Of a stretch of 64,000 nt of DNA, positions 24,906 through 33,858 are shown piece by piece; positions within the stretch are counted from its first letter, which is position 1; every line of letters begins with the position of its first letter. This stretch comes from Mycobacterium sp. 852002-51971_SCH5477799-a (GTDB lineage Bacteria > Actinomycetota > Actinomycetes > Mycobacteriales > Mycobacteriaceae). Location: the NCBI RefSeq assembly GCF_001667145.1, contig NZ_LZIF01000049.1:1-64000 (forward strand), in the 5' to 3' direction. The notes under the pieces were generated by a model that ran no database searches, was not told the DNA's origin, and worked only from the letters and a program-made list of their open reading frames with translations. The translations under genes were made by a program, and so were the position numbers.

Positions 24906-25613
24906 GTGTCGCCCGTGAGGCCCATAGCCGTGGTCATTCGTCGCGCCCTGGCGGCCGCCGTGTGCCTGGCTGTCTCTTTGCCCACGGCGCCGGCGACGGG
25001 CGCCGATCCCGACGCCGAACCGCCCCCTCCCGAAGCGGCGCCGGTTGCCGAGGGCTCGTTGCCGTCGAACCCTCCGGTGGTCCTGCAGACTCCCGACGGC
25101 TGGACCCTGGGCGTAGGCGCCAGGGACGAGCAGCAGGTTCCGGTGGCGCCGTTGACCACCGCGGTTTCCTCCCGCGAATACCTAGCCAGCGGGATATTCG
25201 TGGGGTCGCTGGTGGGCCCGGGCAAGCCCCAGGGTGTGCTCGAGGTGGGTTTCGAGATCGGTTGTGGGATCGACATGAGCACATCCGACGGCGTCACGAT
25301 CGGGGGCACCGCCGGCATCACCCCGGGTGTGACGGGGCCGGTCACCGGCGTGCCGGGTGACGTGCTCCCGTTGGTGGTTGCTCCGATCGCCGGCGTGCTC
25401 AACGTGGGACTCAAGCCCGGCCTCGTGGTCGTGGTGCCCGTGGTCAAGAAACAGTTCAGGGGTCCAAACCCTTGGGTGATGGTCAGCAACTTCCACGTCA
25501 AGATCGACGGATGTGTGGGGCAGTCGTTCATTCGCTCCTACGCGGTGCTCAACCGGGTAACCGACGATTCCGACGTGGTCCTGTCCTACGTCGGCGTCAC
25601 CAAAACCGTCTGA
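24906..25613 (+). CDS. MspA-family porin
   Basis: From GTG 24906 this is 235 residues: a signal peptide ending near ATGA, a Pro/Glu-rich linker, then the MspA fold. Recognisable are TPDGWTLGVGARDEQ, the SREYLASGIFVG region, VLEVGFEIGCGIDM and the C-terminal VSNFHVKIDGCVGQSFIRSYAVL. MspA proteins form octameric outer-membrane pores for hydrophilic solutes in fast-growing and many environmental mycobacteria. A TTG at 24876 or GTG at 24915 could also be the start. Two Cys (GCGI, DGCVG) are unlike MspA itself, which has none in the mature chain as I recall it. The gene is monocistronic. Confidence 0.85.
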   Translation: MSPVRPIAVVIRRALAAAVCLAVSLPTAPATGADPDAEPPPPEAAPVAEGSLPSNPPVVLQTPDGWTLGVGARDEQQVPVAPLTTAVSSREYLASGIFVGSLVGPGKPQGVLEVGFEIGCGIDMSTSDGVTIGGTAGITPGVTGPVTGVPGDVLPLVVAPIAGVLNVGLKPGLVVVVPVVKKQFRGPNPWVMVSNFHVKIDGCVGQSFIRSYAVLNRVTDDSDVVLSYVGVTKTV

Positions 25614-25626
25614 TTCGGGTTGGCGC

Positions 25627-26922
25627 TCAGCCGCGGGCGATGCCCGCCAGCTTGTCGGCGAACTTGGCCTCCGCGGCGGCGCGCAGCCGCAGCAGATGTT
25701 CGGAGGGAAACATATCCGGTGCGGGCTCACGGTCTTTCAGCAGCAGCCGCGCCAGCGTGACCTTGTGCACTTCGGTGGGGCCATCGGCCAGCCCGAGCAC
25801 GAACGACTCGACCAGATACTGCACGAACGGCATCTCGTGGGTGGTGCCCAGTGACCCGTGCACCTGTAGCGCACGCGACGACACGTCGTGCAGGACCTTC
25901 TGCATCATCGCTTTCACCGCCGAGATGTCGGCTCGCACGGCCTTGTAGTCGTTGAATTGGTCGATCTTCCAAGCTGTTTGGAGGGTCAGCAGCCGGAACG
26001 CCTCGATTTCCATCCACGAGTCGGCGACCATCTCCTGGACCAGTTGCTTGTTGGCCAGCGCCTCGCCCTGGGTGTAGCGCGACACGGCGCGCTCGCAGAT
26101 CATGTCGTAGATCCGGCGGACCAGGCCCACCGTGCGCATCGCGTGGTGAATCCGCCCGCCGCCCAACCGGGTCTGCGCGACGACGAAGGCCCCGCCGCGC
26201 GGGCCCAACATGTGGTCGGCGGGCACGCGGACGTTTTCGTAACGGACATAGCCCTCACGCCCACCGCCGGTCGGCTGGTATCCCAGCCCGACGTCGCGCA
26301 GCACGTTGATGCCGGGGGTGTCGCCGGGGACGACGAACATCGAGTAGCGCTCATAGGGCGGTGCGTCGGGATCGGTCATCGCCATCACGATGAGGAACGA
26401 CGCCATCGAGGCGAACGACGAAAACCACTTCTCCCCGTTGATGACCCAGTGATCGCCGTCTTGCACCGCGGTGGTGCGAAACACTTTCGGGTCGGCCCCG
26501 CCCTGCGGCTCGGTCATCGAGAAACACGAAATGATCCGGTTGTCCAACAGCGGTTCCAGGTAGCGCTCCTTGAGCTCGGGTGTGCCGTAATGAGCCAGGA
26601 TTTCGCTGTTGCCGGAATCGGGGGCCTGCGAGCCGAAGACGATCGGCGCGCATTCCGAGCGACCCAGGATCTCGTTGAGCAGCGCCAGCTTCACCTGACC
26701 GAAGCCCGGACCGCCCAGGTGCGGGCCCAGGTGGGTCGCCCACAGGCCGCGCTTCTTCACGATCTGCTGCAGCGGCGGGATCAGCGCCTGACGCACCGGG
26801 TCATCAAGGTCGTGAGATTCCTTGACAATCAGGTCAATCGGCTCACACTCTTCGCGCACGAAGGCGTCGACCCACTGCAGTTGTTCCGCCCACTCCGGGT
26901 CGGTGGAGAAGTCCCACGACAT
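25627..26922 (-). CDS. acyl-CoA dehydrogenase (ACAD10/11-like)
   Basis: This 431-residue FAD enzyme introduces the alpha-beta double bond in acyl-CoAs. Signatures are FSMTEPQGGADP (FAD/substrate loop), VINGEKWFSS, RALQVHGSLGTTHEMP, and the putative base Glu in ADGPTEVHKV near the C-terminus, as in long-chain-type members. It is the last gene of a four-gene operon (thiolase, hydratase, racemase-like enzyme, this gene), 21 bases after the preceding gene. Chain length and branching of the substrate cannot be read from the sequence. Confidence 0.93.
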   Translation of the reverse strand: MSWDFSTDPEWAEQLQWVDAFVREECEPIDLIVKESHDLDDPVRQALIPPLQQIVKKRGLWATHLGPHLGGPGFGQVKLALLNEILGRSECAPIVFGSQAPDSGNSEILAHYGTPELKERYLEPLLDNRIISCFSMTEPQGGADPKVFRTTAVQDGDHWVINGEKWFSSFASMASFLIVMAMTDPDAPPYERYSMFVVPGDTPGINVLRDVGLGYQPTGGGREGYVRYENVRVPADHMLGPRGGAFVVAQTRLGGGRIHHAMRTVGLVRRIYDMICERAVSRYTQGEALANKQLVQEMVADSWMEIEAFRLLTLQTAWKIDQFNDYKAVRADISAVKAMMQKVLHDVSSRALQVHGSLGTTHEMPFVQYLVESFVLGLADGPTEVHKVTLARLLLKDREPAPDMFPSEHLLRLRAAAEAKFADKLAGIARG

Positions 26923-26943
26923 GCGTCGTCCTCTCTGGGTTAA

Positions 26944-28086
26944 TCACTGTGAGCTGCTTTGGGCCACCACGCCGGCGTCCTCGAGCGCGGTGATGGCGTC
27001 GGTGTCCAGGCCGAGCTCGCGCAGCACCACGCGGGTGTGGTCCCCCGGCAGCGACGGCGGTGCGGGGGTGGCCGGACGGGTCCGGGAGAAGCGGGGCGCC
27101 GGTGCGGGCTGGGTGATGCCGTCGAGCTCGATGAAGGCCTGCCGCGCGAGGTTATGCCGATGAAGCGGTGCCTCGGTCAGCGAAAACACCGGTGTGGCAC
27201 AGCATCCCGGCGTATCGAGCAGGCGCTCCCACTCGGCGCGGGATTTCTCGGCGAAGCGCGCGGCAAGTACGTCCCGATGGGCCGCCCACGCGGTCGGGTC
27301 GCCGTCGTCGTGGGGCACATCCACGCCGAGCCGATCGCAAAGCTCGGCGTAGAACTTCGGTTCCATGGCGCCGACGGCGATGTGGCCCCCGTCGGCCGTG
27401 GCGTACGCGCCGTAGAAGTGCGCGGCCCCGTCGAGCAGGTTGTCGTGGCGCCGGTCGCGCCACGTGCCGGCGGGAAGCATGCCGAAATACGGTGCCAGCA
27501 GGGCGGCGACGCCGTCAACCATCGCCACATCCAGGACTTGGCCGACACCCGACTCGCGGGCCTCGAGAATCGCGCTCAGCAGCCCCACGGCCAAGAGCAT
27601 TCCGCCGCCGCCGTAGTCGCCGACGAGATTCAGCGGCGGTATCGGCGATTCGGCGGTGCCGATGGCGTGCAGGGCGCCCGTGAGCGCAAGGTAATTGATG
27701 TCATGACCGGCGTGACCGGCCAGGGGCCCGTCCTGTCCGTAGCCGGTCATGCGGGCGTAGACCAGGCGGGGATTGTGGTTCCGCAGCGCGCCGGGGCCGA
27801 TGCCCAGGCGTTCGGCCACCCCCGGCCGGTAGACGTCGACGAAGGCATCCGCCTCGGCGGCCAGCCGGTGAACAAGGTCCCGGCCCCGCGGGTCCTTCAC
27901 GTCGGCGGCCAGCGAACGCTGGCTGCGGCGGACCGCGTGGTCGACGGGCAGCGGGCCGTCCACACCCTTCAGCGCATCGACGCGGATGACTTCGGCGCCC
28001 AAGTCTCCCAACAACATTCCGCAAAACGGTGCCGGCCCCAACCCGCCCATCATGATGATGCGAACACCGCGCAGGGGGCCGCTCAT
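26944..28086 (-). CDS. alpha-methylacyl-CoA racemase / family III CoA-transferase-like
   Basis: This 380-residue protein has GLGPAPFCGMLLGDLGAEVIRV at the N-terminus, then AGHDINYLALTG and LVGDYGGGGM. The His and Asp of the last two correspond to the catalytic His126 and Asp156 of M. tuberculosis Mcr. It probably epimerises 2-methyl-branched acyl-CoAs so that beta-oxidation can proceed, rather than transferring CoA. The ATG at 28086 overlaps the hydratase stop by four bases. Placement with thiolase, hydratase and dehydrogenase fits methyl-branched or sterol side-chain degradation. Confidence 0.9.
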   Translation of the reverse strand: MSGPLRGVRIIMMGGLGPAPFCGMLLGDLGAEVIRVDALKGVDGPLPVDHAVRRSQRSLAADVKDPRGRDLVHRLAAEADAFVDVYRPGVAERLGIGPGALRNHNPRLVYARMTGYGQDGPLAGHAGHDINYLALTGALHAIGTAESPIPPLNLVGDYGGGGMLLAVGLLSAILEARESGVGQVLDVAMVDGVAALLAPYFGMLPAGTWRDRRHDNLLDGAAHFYGAYATADGGHIAVGAMEPKFYAELCDRLGVDVPHDDGDPTAWAAHRDVLAARFAEKSRAEWERLLDTPGCCATPVFSLTEAPLHRHNLARQAFIELDGITQPAPAPRFSRTRPATPAPPSLPGDHTRVVLRELGLDTDAITALEDAGVVAQSSSQ

Positions 28087-28865
28087 GAAGACCATTTCGT
28101 GCGGCGCTCGGCCGCCTCGTCAGTCGCGTGGGAGATCACCTGATTGCGGTTTTCCAGTTCGATGGCCGACGCCAGGCTCGTGGCGTCGGTGTTGACCTGC
28201 AGGGCGCGCTTGGTCAATTGCGCGCCGAGCGGGGCATGGCTTGCGATCAGCGACGCCAATTCCACCGCGCGATCGGACAGTCCATCCGGGTCGGTGACCT
28301 CACTGACCAGGCCGCGCCGATCGGCCTCGGTGGCCGACACGGTGCGGCCGGTGAGCATCCAGTCGGCGGCGACGCTGGTGCCGACAATGCGCGGCAGGTG
28401 GTAACTCATGCCCATCTCGGCGCCCGAGAGTCCCAGCAGGATGGCGGCGTTGCCGAAAGAGGCTGCCGTCGAGCAGATCCGGATGTCGGCGGCCAGGAAC
28501 AGCGCTAGTCCCGCGCCCACGCAGGGGCCGTTGACGGCGGCGATGACGGGCTGCGGCAACGCCCGCACCGCCTCGGCCAGGGCGGCCATCCTTTCCTGAA
28601 AGCGCATCCGGTCCAGTGCGGGAGCGCTCGCGTCCACCATCGAGGGCCCGAAGTCGCGCATGTCGATGCCCGCGCAGAATCCGCGTCCGGCGCCGGTCAG
28701 CACGACGGCGTGCGCCGCAGTATCGGCGGCCAAATCCTGGAACGCGTCATGCAATTCGGTCTGCATTGCCTCGTTGATGGCATTGAGCCGCTGCGGGCGA
28801 TTGAGCCGCAACACGACGACCCCGTCGCGGGGCCAGTCCAGATCCACGGTTTCGGGCACGGTCAC
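28083..28865 (-). CDS. enoyl-CoA hydratase/isomerase family protein
   Basis: This 260-residue crotonase-fold protein has LNRPQRLNAI, the oxyanion-hole segment GRGFCAGIDMRDFG, AAVNGPCVGAGLALFLAADI and a catalytic-loop region with LGLSGAEMGMSYHLPRIVG. The Glu equivalent is in SGAEMG. The GTG at 28865 is chosen because it overlaps the thiolase stop (GTGA) and gives the usual length; a longer frame reaches into the thiolase gene. It would hydrate an enoyl-CoA in the operon's pathway. Confidence 0.92.
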   Translation of the reverse strand: MTVPETVDLDWPRDGVVVLRLNRPQRLNAINEAMQTELHDAFQDLAADTAAHAVVLTGAGRGFCAGIDMRDFGPSMVDASAPALDRMRFQERMAALAEAVRALPQPVIAAVNGPCVGAGLALFLAADIRICSTAASFGNAAILLGLSGAEMGMSYHLPRIVGTSVAADWMLTGRTVSATEADRRGLVSEVTDPDGLSDRAVELASLIASHAPLGAQLTKRALQVNTDATSLASAIELENRNQVISHATDEAAERRTKWSS

Positions 28866-30145
28866 ACCCGCTCGATGATCGTTGCCGTGCCCATCCCGCC
28901 GCCGGTGCACATCGTCACGAGTCCCGTTGTCAGATCACGACGTTCGAGCTCGTCCAACACGGTGCCGATCAGCATGGCGCCGGTGGCGCCGATGGGGTGC
29001 CCGAGCGCGATCGCTCCGCCGTTGACGTTGACCAGCTCCGGGTCGATGTCGAGGTCGCGCATCGTCTTGAGCGGGACGGCGGCGAAAGCCTCGTTGATCT
29101 CCCAGAGATCGATGTCGGTCACGGTCATGCCGGCGCGCTCGAGGCACCGCTGCGCCGCGGGTCCGGGCGCGGTGAGCATGATGATCGGTTCGCTGCCGAT
29201 GGCCGCGGTGGCCCGGATCTGCGCGCGCGGCGCCACCCGATGGGTGTGCATCCAATTCGATGAAGCCAACGCCACGGCGGCGGCGCCGTCGACGACCCCA
29301 GAGCTATTGCCCGCATGGTGTACGTGTTCGATGCGGTCGATGCCGGGATAGCGCTGCAGACATATCTCGTCGAAGGTGCGCCGCTCACCGTCGGCGCACG
29401 CGGCGCCCATCGAGGCGAAGGCCGGTTTGAGACGGGCCAGCGACTCGGTGGTGGTGCCGGGGCGAGGATGCTCGTCGCGTTCGATGCCACCCTCGGGCGT
29501 CGGGACGTCGACCAGCGAACGCCCGAAGCGCCCCTGCTCGATGGCCGCGCTGGCGCGGCTTTGGCTCTGCGCGGCGTAGGCGTCCACGGTCTCGCGGCTG
29601 AATCCCTCCAGGGTGGCGATGAGGTCAGCCGAAATGCCCTGCGGGACAGTTGGATACATTGCGCGGAGATCCGAATTGTTGCCGTCGATGGTCGGGACGC
29701 CCGCTGCGACGTCCCACCGCGACATCGACTCGACGCCGCCGGCGATCACCAAATCCTCGCTGCCCGCGGCGATGCCCGCCGCCGCAACGGTAACGGCCTG
29801 CTGGCCCGACCCGCAGAATCGGCTCAGCGTCATCCCCGGAACGCTCTCCGGCCAGCCGGCCAGCAGCACCGACAGGCGCGCAATGTCGTCGCCATGGTCT
29901 CCGCTGAGGATGCCGTTGCCGGCGACCACGTCGTCGACGTCGGCCGGATCGAAGCCGACCCGTTCGGTCAGCGCGGTGAGGCATCGCGCGAGCAGTGCTT
30001 GGGGATGCACGCCGTGCAGTCCGCCGTCGTGGCGCCCGCGCCCGCGAGGCGTGCGGACCGCGTCGAGAATCCAGGCGTCGATGGGTAACTCCGATCGTTG
30101 TGCTGCGGACGCGACTTGTCCGGGTGCCACACCGGCACAGGTCAC
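28862..30145 (-). CDS. thiolase (acetyl-CoA acetyltransferase family)
   Basis: This protein has up to 427 residues. The thiolase signatures are the nucleophilic Cys in LSRFCGSGQQAV, VIAGGVESMSRW, NEAFAAVPL, GGAIALGHPIGATGA with the catalytic His, and the second Cys in LVTMCTGGGMG. It cleaves a 3-oxoacyl-CoA. The true start is uncertain: the frame is open to a GTG at 30145, but conserved sequence begins with PIDAWILDAVRTPRG about 20 residues later, where no good start codon exists. First gene of the operon running leftward to 25627. Confidence 0.92.
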   Translation of the reverse strand: MTCAGVAPGQVASAAQRSELPIDAWILDAVRTPRGRGRHDGGLHGVHPQALLARCLTALTERVGFDPADVDDVVAGNGILSGDHGDDIARLSVLLAGWPESVPGMTLSRFCGSGQQAVTVAAAGIAAGSEDLVIAGGVESMSRWDVAAGVPTIDGNNSDLRAMYPTVPQGISADLIATLEGFSRETVDAYAAQSQSRASAAIEQGRFGRSLVDVPTPEGGIERDEHPRPGTTTESLARLKPAFASMGAACADGERRTFDEICLQRYPGIDRIEHVHHAGNSSGVVDGAAAVALASSNWMHTHRVAPRAQIRATAAIGSEPIIMLTAPGPAAQRCLERAGMTVTDIDLWEINEAFAAVPLKTMRDLDIDPELVNVNGGAIALGHPIGATGAMLIGTVLDELERRDLTTGLVTMCTGGGMGTATIIERV

Positions 30146-30508
30146 CAGCGATCGTAATCTGTCTCTCGGCTGTGGAGAACTACCTTCTCCGAATCGGCGA
30201 AGCTGTTCTCGTTCAGCGGTGAGTGGTGCCGCGTTGCGTCTCTCCAGTCACATGCGCCCCGCGCCTCCGGGGGCGGGCACTCGACACGCCCTTCCGCGGC
30301 GTGACGAGAGCGGTCGTCGTGACCTGAGGGGCCGACGGAGCGCACGCCCGCCGACATGTAAAGCGGTGGCTCGCAGCATAATTCGTCGACGCAACGCAAC
30401 GGCGGCGGTGAACGAGCGCTCGCCTCGGGCTGACCCCGCTTTCGGCGGCCAGCAGATCGACGCCGTCAGCTGGCGCATAACCGGGCGCGCAGCGGGTAGC
30501 CCGGCGCC
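30146..30508. other. 363-bp divergent intergenic region
   Basis: This lies between the thiolase operon (leftward) and the F420-type oxidoreductase (rightward) and should carry both promoters. No convincing palindrome, gene or terminator was found. Short open frames here have Arg-rich, noise-like translations. Confidence 0.5.
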
Positions 30509-31465
30509 ATGACCAAGATCGGATACTTTCTCACCTGCGAACAATTCGGCCCCAAGGAACTCATCGACCAGGCCAAGCGTGCGCAGGACGCCGGATTCGA
30601 CGCGTTGTGGATCTCAGACCACTATCACCCCTGGAACGACGAACAGGGCCAGAGCCCGTTCGTGTGGGGAGTGATCGGTGCGCTGTCCGAGGCGACGTCG
30701 CTGCCGGTCAGCACCGCCGTCACGTGCCCGACCATTCGCATCCACCCGGCGATCATCGCGCAGGCGTCGGCCACCGCGGCCGTGCAACTCGACGGACGCT
30801 TCGTGCTCGGGGTGGGCAGCGGCGAGGCCCTCAACGAACACATCTTGGGCGATCCCTGGCCGTCCGTCGGGGTGCGGCTCGAGATGCTGGAGGAGTCGAT
30901 CGAGGTCATTCGCAAGCTGCACAAGGGCGGTGAGGTAAGCCACCACGGCAAGCACTACGAGGTGCAGGAAGCGCAGGTCTACACCCGGCCCGAGCAGCCG
31001 GTGCCGATCTATGTCTCGGCGTTCGGACCGCAGGCCGTGGAGCTGGCCGCCCGCATCGGCGACGGCTACAGCATCGCCATGCCCGACGGCGACCTGGTCA
31101 GGCAGTTCCGCGAGGCCGGGGGCGGCGACAAGCCGGTGCAGGGCGGTACGAAAGTCTGCTGGGACGCCGACGCCGACGCCGCGCTGAAGACCGCGCACCG
31201 GTTGTGGGCCAACGAGGGGCTGCCGGGCCAGACGTCGCAAATCCTGCCCCGGCCCAAGGATTTCGCCGCCCTGCAGTCGCTGGTGCCGCCCGAGACGGTC
31301 GCTGAGAGCGTGGCTTGTGGCCCCGACCCCGACAAGCACATCGCGCAGGTGCGCGAGTACATCGACGCCGACGTCGACGAGATCTACGTGCAGCAGATCG
31401 GCCCCGACATGGACGGGTTCTTCGCGGCGTGGCAGCGCGACGTTTTGCCCCAGGTGCGCGGCTAG
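30509..31465 (+). CDS. F420-dependent LLM-class oxidoreductase, FGD-like
   Basis: The 318 residues form a bacterial-luciferase-like TIM barrel. Motifs resemble F420-dependent glucose-6-phosphate dehydrogenase: GYFLTCEQFGP, WISDHYHPW, AVTCPTIRIHPAIIAQA, LGVGSGEALNEH and PIYVSAFGPQAVELA. Mycobacteria carry several FGD paralogues, such as FGD2, that act on other substrates. The ATG at 30509 has no clear ribosome-binding site. It is monocistronic and convergent with the nitroreductase gene. The cofactor is inferred from family. Confidence 0.9.
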   Translation: MTKIGYFLTCEQFGPKELIDQAKRAQDAGFDALWISDHYHPWNDEQGQSPFVWGVIGALSEATSLPVSTAVTCPTIRIHPAIIAQASATAAVQLDGRFVLGVGSGEALNEHILGDPWPSVGVRLEMLEESIEVIRKLHKGGEVSHHGKHYEVQEAQVYTRPEQPVPIYVSAFGPQAVELAARIGDGYSIAMPDGDLVRQFREAGGGDKPVQGGTKVCWDADADAALKTAHRLWANEGLPGQTSQILPRPKDFAALQSLVPPETVAESVACGPDPDKHIAQVREYIDADVDEIYVQQIGPDMDGFFAAWQRDVLPQVRG

Positions 31466-31475
31466 GGTTCAGGCG

Positions 31476-32141
31476 TCACCCGTCGAAGGCCGGACCGTCG
31501 AACCGATCACGAGTGATGAACTCCGTGACCGGCCGGCGGCGCAGTTTTCTCAGCTGGCGCACCGGCTTGCCGATCGGCACGACCGCGGCCACCGCGTGCG
31601 CGTCGGGAATGCCCAGCAGTTGGTGGACGTGTTCTTCGGCCGCGATGGCCATCGTCGTGATGGTGCCGCCGTAGCCCTCGCTACGCGCGGCGAGCAAGAT
31701 GTTCCAGATCAACGGGTAGACCGATGCCCCGCCCGCGATGCCCACCCGGTCCAGATCTTGATCGAGTGCGGCGACAACGGTCAGGTCCACCGAAACGACC
31801 AGCACCACAGGCGCTTTGACGATCGGCGCCACGAATGTGTCGGGGATCTCGGTCGCGTCGACGACGTCTTGCGGCACGCCGCTGGGGTCGACCGAATTCC
31901 ATGGGCTTTCGCCCGCCTGCAGTTGGGCGAAGTAACGGCGAGCCGCCGGCTTGCCGAGTTCGGCCAGCCGGCGCCGGATCGTTTCGTCGCGCACCACGAT
32001 GACGTGGGCGCCCTGCCTGTTGCCGCCGCTGGGAGCGAACCGGGCGTTGTCAAAGATGCGCGCCAGCACGTCGTCGGGCAGCGGATCGTCGGTGAATTCC
32101 CGTGCCGCGAAAGTCGTTCGCATCACGTCGTATAGCTGCAT
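31476..32141 (-). CDS. nitroreductase-family flavoprotein
   Basis: This 221-residue protein has the FMN-binding start RTTFAAREFTDDPLPDDV, FAPSGGNRQGAHVIVV, SVYPLIWNILLAARSEGYGGTIT and a C-terminal VPIGKPVRQ, typical of the nitroreductase fold. It reduces nitro groups, enones or flavins with NAD(P)H. The ATG at 32141 is 14 bases downstream of the Hsp70-like gene's stop, so it is probably cotranscribed with it; longer frames reach into that gene. Physiological substrate unknown. Confidence 0.9.
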   Translation of the reverse strand: MQLYDVMRTTFAAREFTDDPLPDDVLARIFDNARFAPSGGNRQGAHVIVVRDETIRRRLAELGKPAARRYFAQLQAGESPWNSVDPSGVPQDVVDATEIPDTFVAPIVKAPVVLVVSVDLTVVAALDQDLDRVGIAGGASVYPLIWNILLAARSEGYGGTITTMAIAAEEHVHQLLGIPDAHAVAAVVPIGKPVRQLRKLRRRPVTEFITRDRFDGPAFDG

Positions 32142-32155
32142 GGGGGAGTGGCTCG

Positions 32156-33673
32156 TCAACTCGCGGCGGCGCACCGCTCCAGCCGGAATGTGCGTTCGAA
32201 CCCGGCGGGCTGCGTCGTCAGCGTCACTTCCACCGCACCGCTGGGAGCGATGACGTAGCGCTCCTCGACATCGGGCCCGTCCATCCACCGGCCGACCGGC
32301 TGACGTCCTAAATCGTCGCGGTCGTGCAGGGCCGGGTCGAACGGGAACAGCACCGGGTCATACGGCGTGACGTCACCGTCGGGCCGCCCGTTGACCAGGC
32401 GGCTGCATTCCACGAACCGGAAGTGCCCGATATTGTGCGCCGCTCGATATTTCCGTTTCACCACCAGCGGGGATTGCCCGTCGGCAGGAAGCGAAACGTC
32501 CTTGCACACGATCGGGTCGAAGACGACCCCGGCGCCGGCCTCGGCCTCCCGAAACACCCCGAAATTCCTCGAGAAGCGTTCGGACAGCGCGAAACCGGAC
32601 TCCTTGTCCAGAAAGACAGCGAGTCCGATGGCCGTGGCGGCGAAGGGGTGCGGCGAGCGTTTCACCCGCTTTTCGCCGAAGGTGCTGCGCAGCATCCGAG
32701 ACACCAGCGGAAAGCCCCCCGCCCCGCCGACGACGTAAATGCCCGCCACCTCCGACCAGTCCACGTCGGTGCGGCCCGGCGCCGGATCGTGCAGGACCCG
32801 ATTGAGCAATCGCATCGTCTGGTCGATCAGCGGCGCGCACACCGTGTAGACGTCGTCGATGGGGCAGGAGAACGGGGGCCGGTCGACCGGGGACAGGTCC
32901 ACCAGGAAACGGCGCGTCTGCGGCCCGACCGCCTCCTTGCGGGTGGCGCACTCCTCTGCGAGCAGGTCGCGCTGGGCGGCGTCGAGGCCGGGCAGGTTGG
33001 CACCGGCGAGCACCAGTTCGACGATCGCCTCGTCGAAGTCGTCACCCCCGAGGCGCTGGATGCCCTCGCTGATGACGACCTCGTTCGCGTGCCCGGTCAT
33101 TTTCAGCAGCGACGCGTCGAACGTGCCGCCGCCCAAGTCGTAGATGAGGACGTACTCGCGTTTGGCGGTGATGGTGGACCGGTACCGGTGGGCGTATTCC
33201 AGGCTCGCGGCGGACGGTTCGTTGAGCAGCGCGACGACGTGAAAACCGGCCGCCACGTAGGCATCCAGGGTCAGCAGGCGCTGGGCGCTCGAGGCATTGG
33301 CCGGAACGCTGATCGCGGCTTCGATGGGTTCGCCCGGGGCCAGAGCGACGTTCGAGTGTCGCTGCAGATCGGCCTTCAGCTGGGCCAAGAAGCCGGTGAG
33401 AAGCTCGGCCAGCCGATAGTCACGGCCGGCCAGGGTGACCTCGGTTTGGGGTCCGGCGTCGTTGAGTAATCGTTTGAACGAGCGCAGCACCGACCAATCC
33501 GGTTCGTGGCGGACGGCGGCGGCCGCCACGCCGAAGCGCAACTCGCCGGCGGCGTTGGCGGCGATGAGCGACGGCCACGCGTCCACGCCGTCGAAGGAGA
33601 CGACGGGATAGTTGCCGCGGTCGACGGCCGCGACGACGGTGTGGGTGGTGCCAAAGTCGATGCCGACTCTCAT
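32156..33673 (-). CDS. Hsp70-family protein with reduced C-terminus
   Basis: This 505-residue protein has the actin-like ATPase core: GIDFGTTHTVVA (phosphate 1), YDLGGGTFDASLL (phosphate 2), RLGGDDFDEAI and VVGGAGGFPLVSRML (adenosine). About 130 residues follow the core, mostly beta-prone and without the helical lid or EEVD-like tail of DnaK. It is not the housekeeping DnaK, which is longer. ATG 33673 is the start. Such actinobacterial Hsp70-like proteins have mostly uncharacterised roles. Its operon neighbours are two small proteins upstream and a nitroreductase downstream. Confidence 0.88.
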   Translation of the reverse strand: MRVGIDFGTTHTVVAAVDRGNYPVVSFDGVDAWPSLIAANAAGELRFGVAAAAVRHEPDWSVLRSFKRLLNDAGPQTEVTLAGRDYRLAELLTGFLAQLKADLQRHSNVALAPGEPIEAAISVPANASSAQRLLTLDAYVAAGFHVVALLNEPSAASLEYAHRYRSTITAKREYVLIYDLGGGTFDASLLKMTGHANEVVISEGIQRLGGDDFDEAIVELVLAGANLPGLDAAQRDLLAEECATRKEAVGPQTRRFLVDLSPVDRPPFSCPIDDVYTVCAPLIDQTMRLLNRVLHDPAPGRTDVDWSEVAGIYVVGGAGGFPLVSRMLRSTFGEKRVKRSPHPFAATAIGLAVFLDKESGFALSERFSRNFGVFREAEAGAGVVFDPIVCKDVSLPADGQSPLVVKRKYRAAHNIGHFRFVECSRLVNGRPDGDVTPYDPVLFPFDPALHDRDDLGRQPVGRWMDGPDVEERYVIAPSGAVEVTLTTQPAGFERTFRLERCAAAS

Positions 33674-33741
33674 CGCGCAAGTTTAGGACCGCGCCGCATA
33701 CTTCGGCACGACCTTTCCGCGTGGCGTGCCTTCGCGATTTG

Positions 33742-33858
33742 TCAGTCCTCGAAGTGGCGCTCGTAGTCGTTGCGCTCGAGCCTGCACTGCAGGTTGTAGG
33801 TGCCCACTGCGAGCAACATCATCAACCCGACGCAGGCGATGCTGATGATTACGTTCAC
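33742..33858 (-). CDS. 38-residue single-helix membrane protein
   Basis: This short gene reads MNVIISIACVGLMMLLAVGT followed by a Tyr/Asn turn and a charged tail with RLERNDYERHFED. It has one transmembrane helix (about 3-20) and a cytoplasmic end. Its GTG start at 33858 overlaps the stop of the upstream gene as GTGA, so translation is coupled. The charged tail and the coupling argue that it is real. It may be a small partner of CstA or of the upstream protein, which is inference. Confidence 0.65.
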   Translation of the reverse strand: MNVIISIACVGLMMLLAVGTYNLQCRLERNDYERHFED

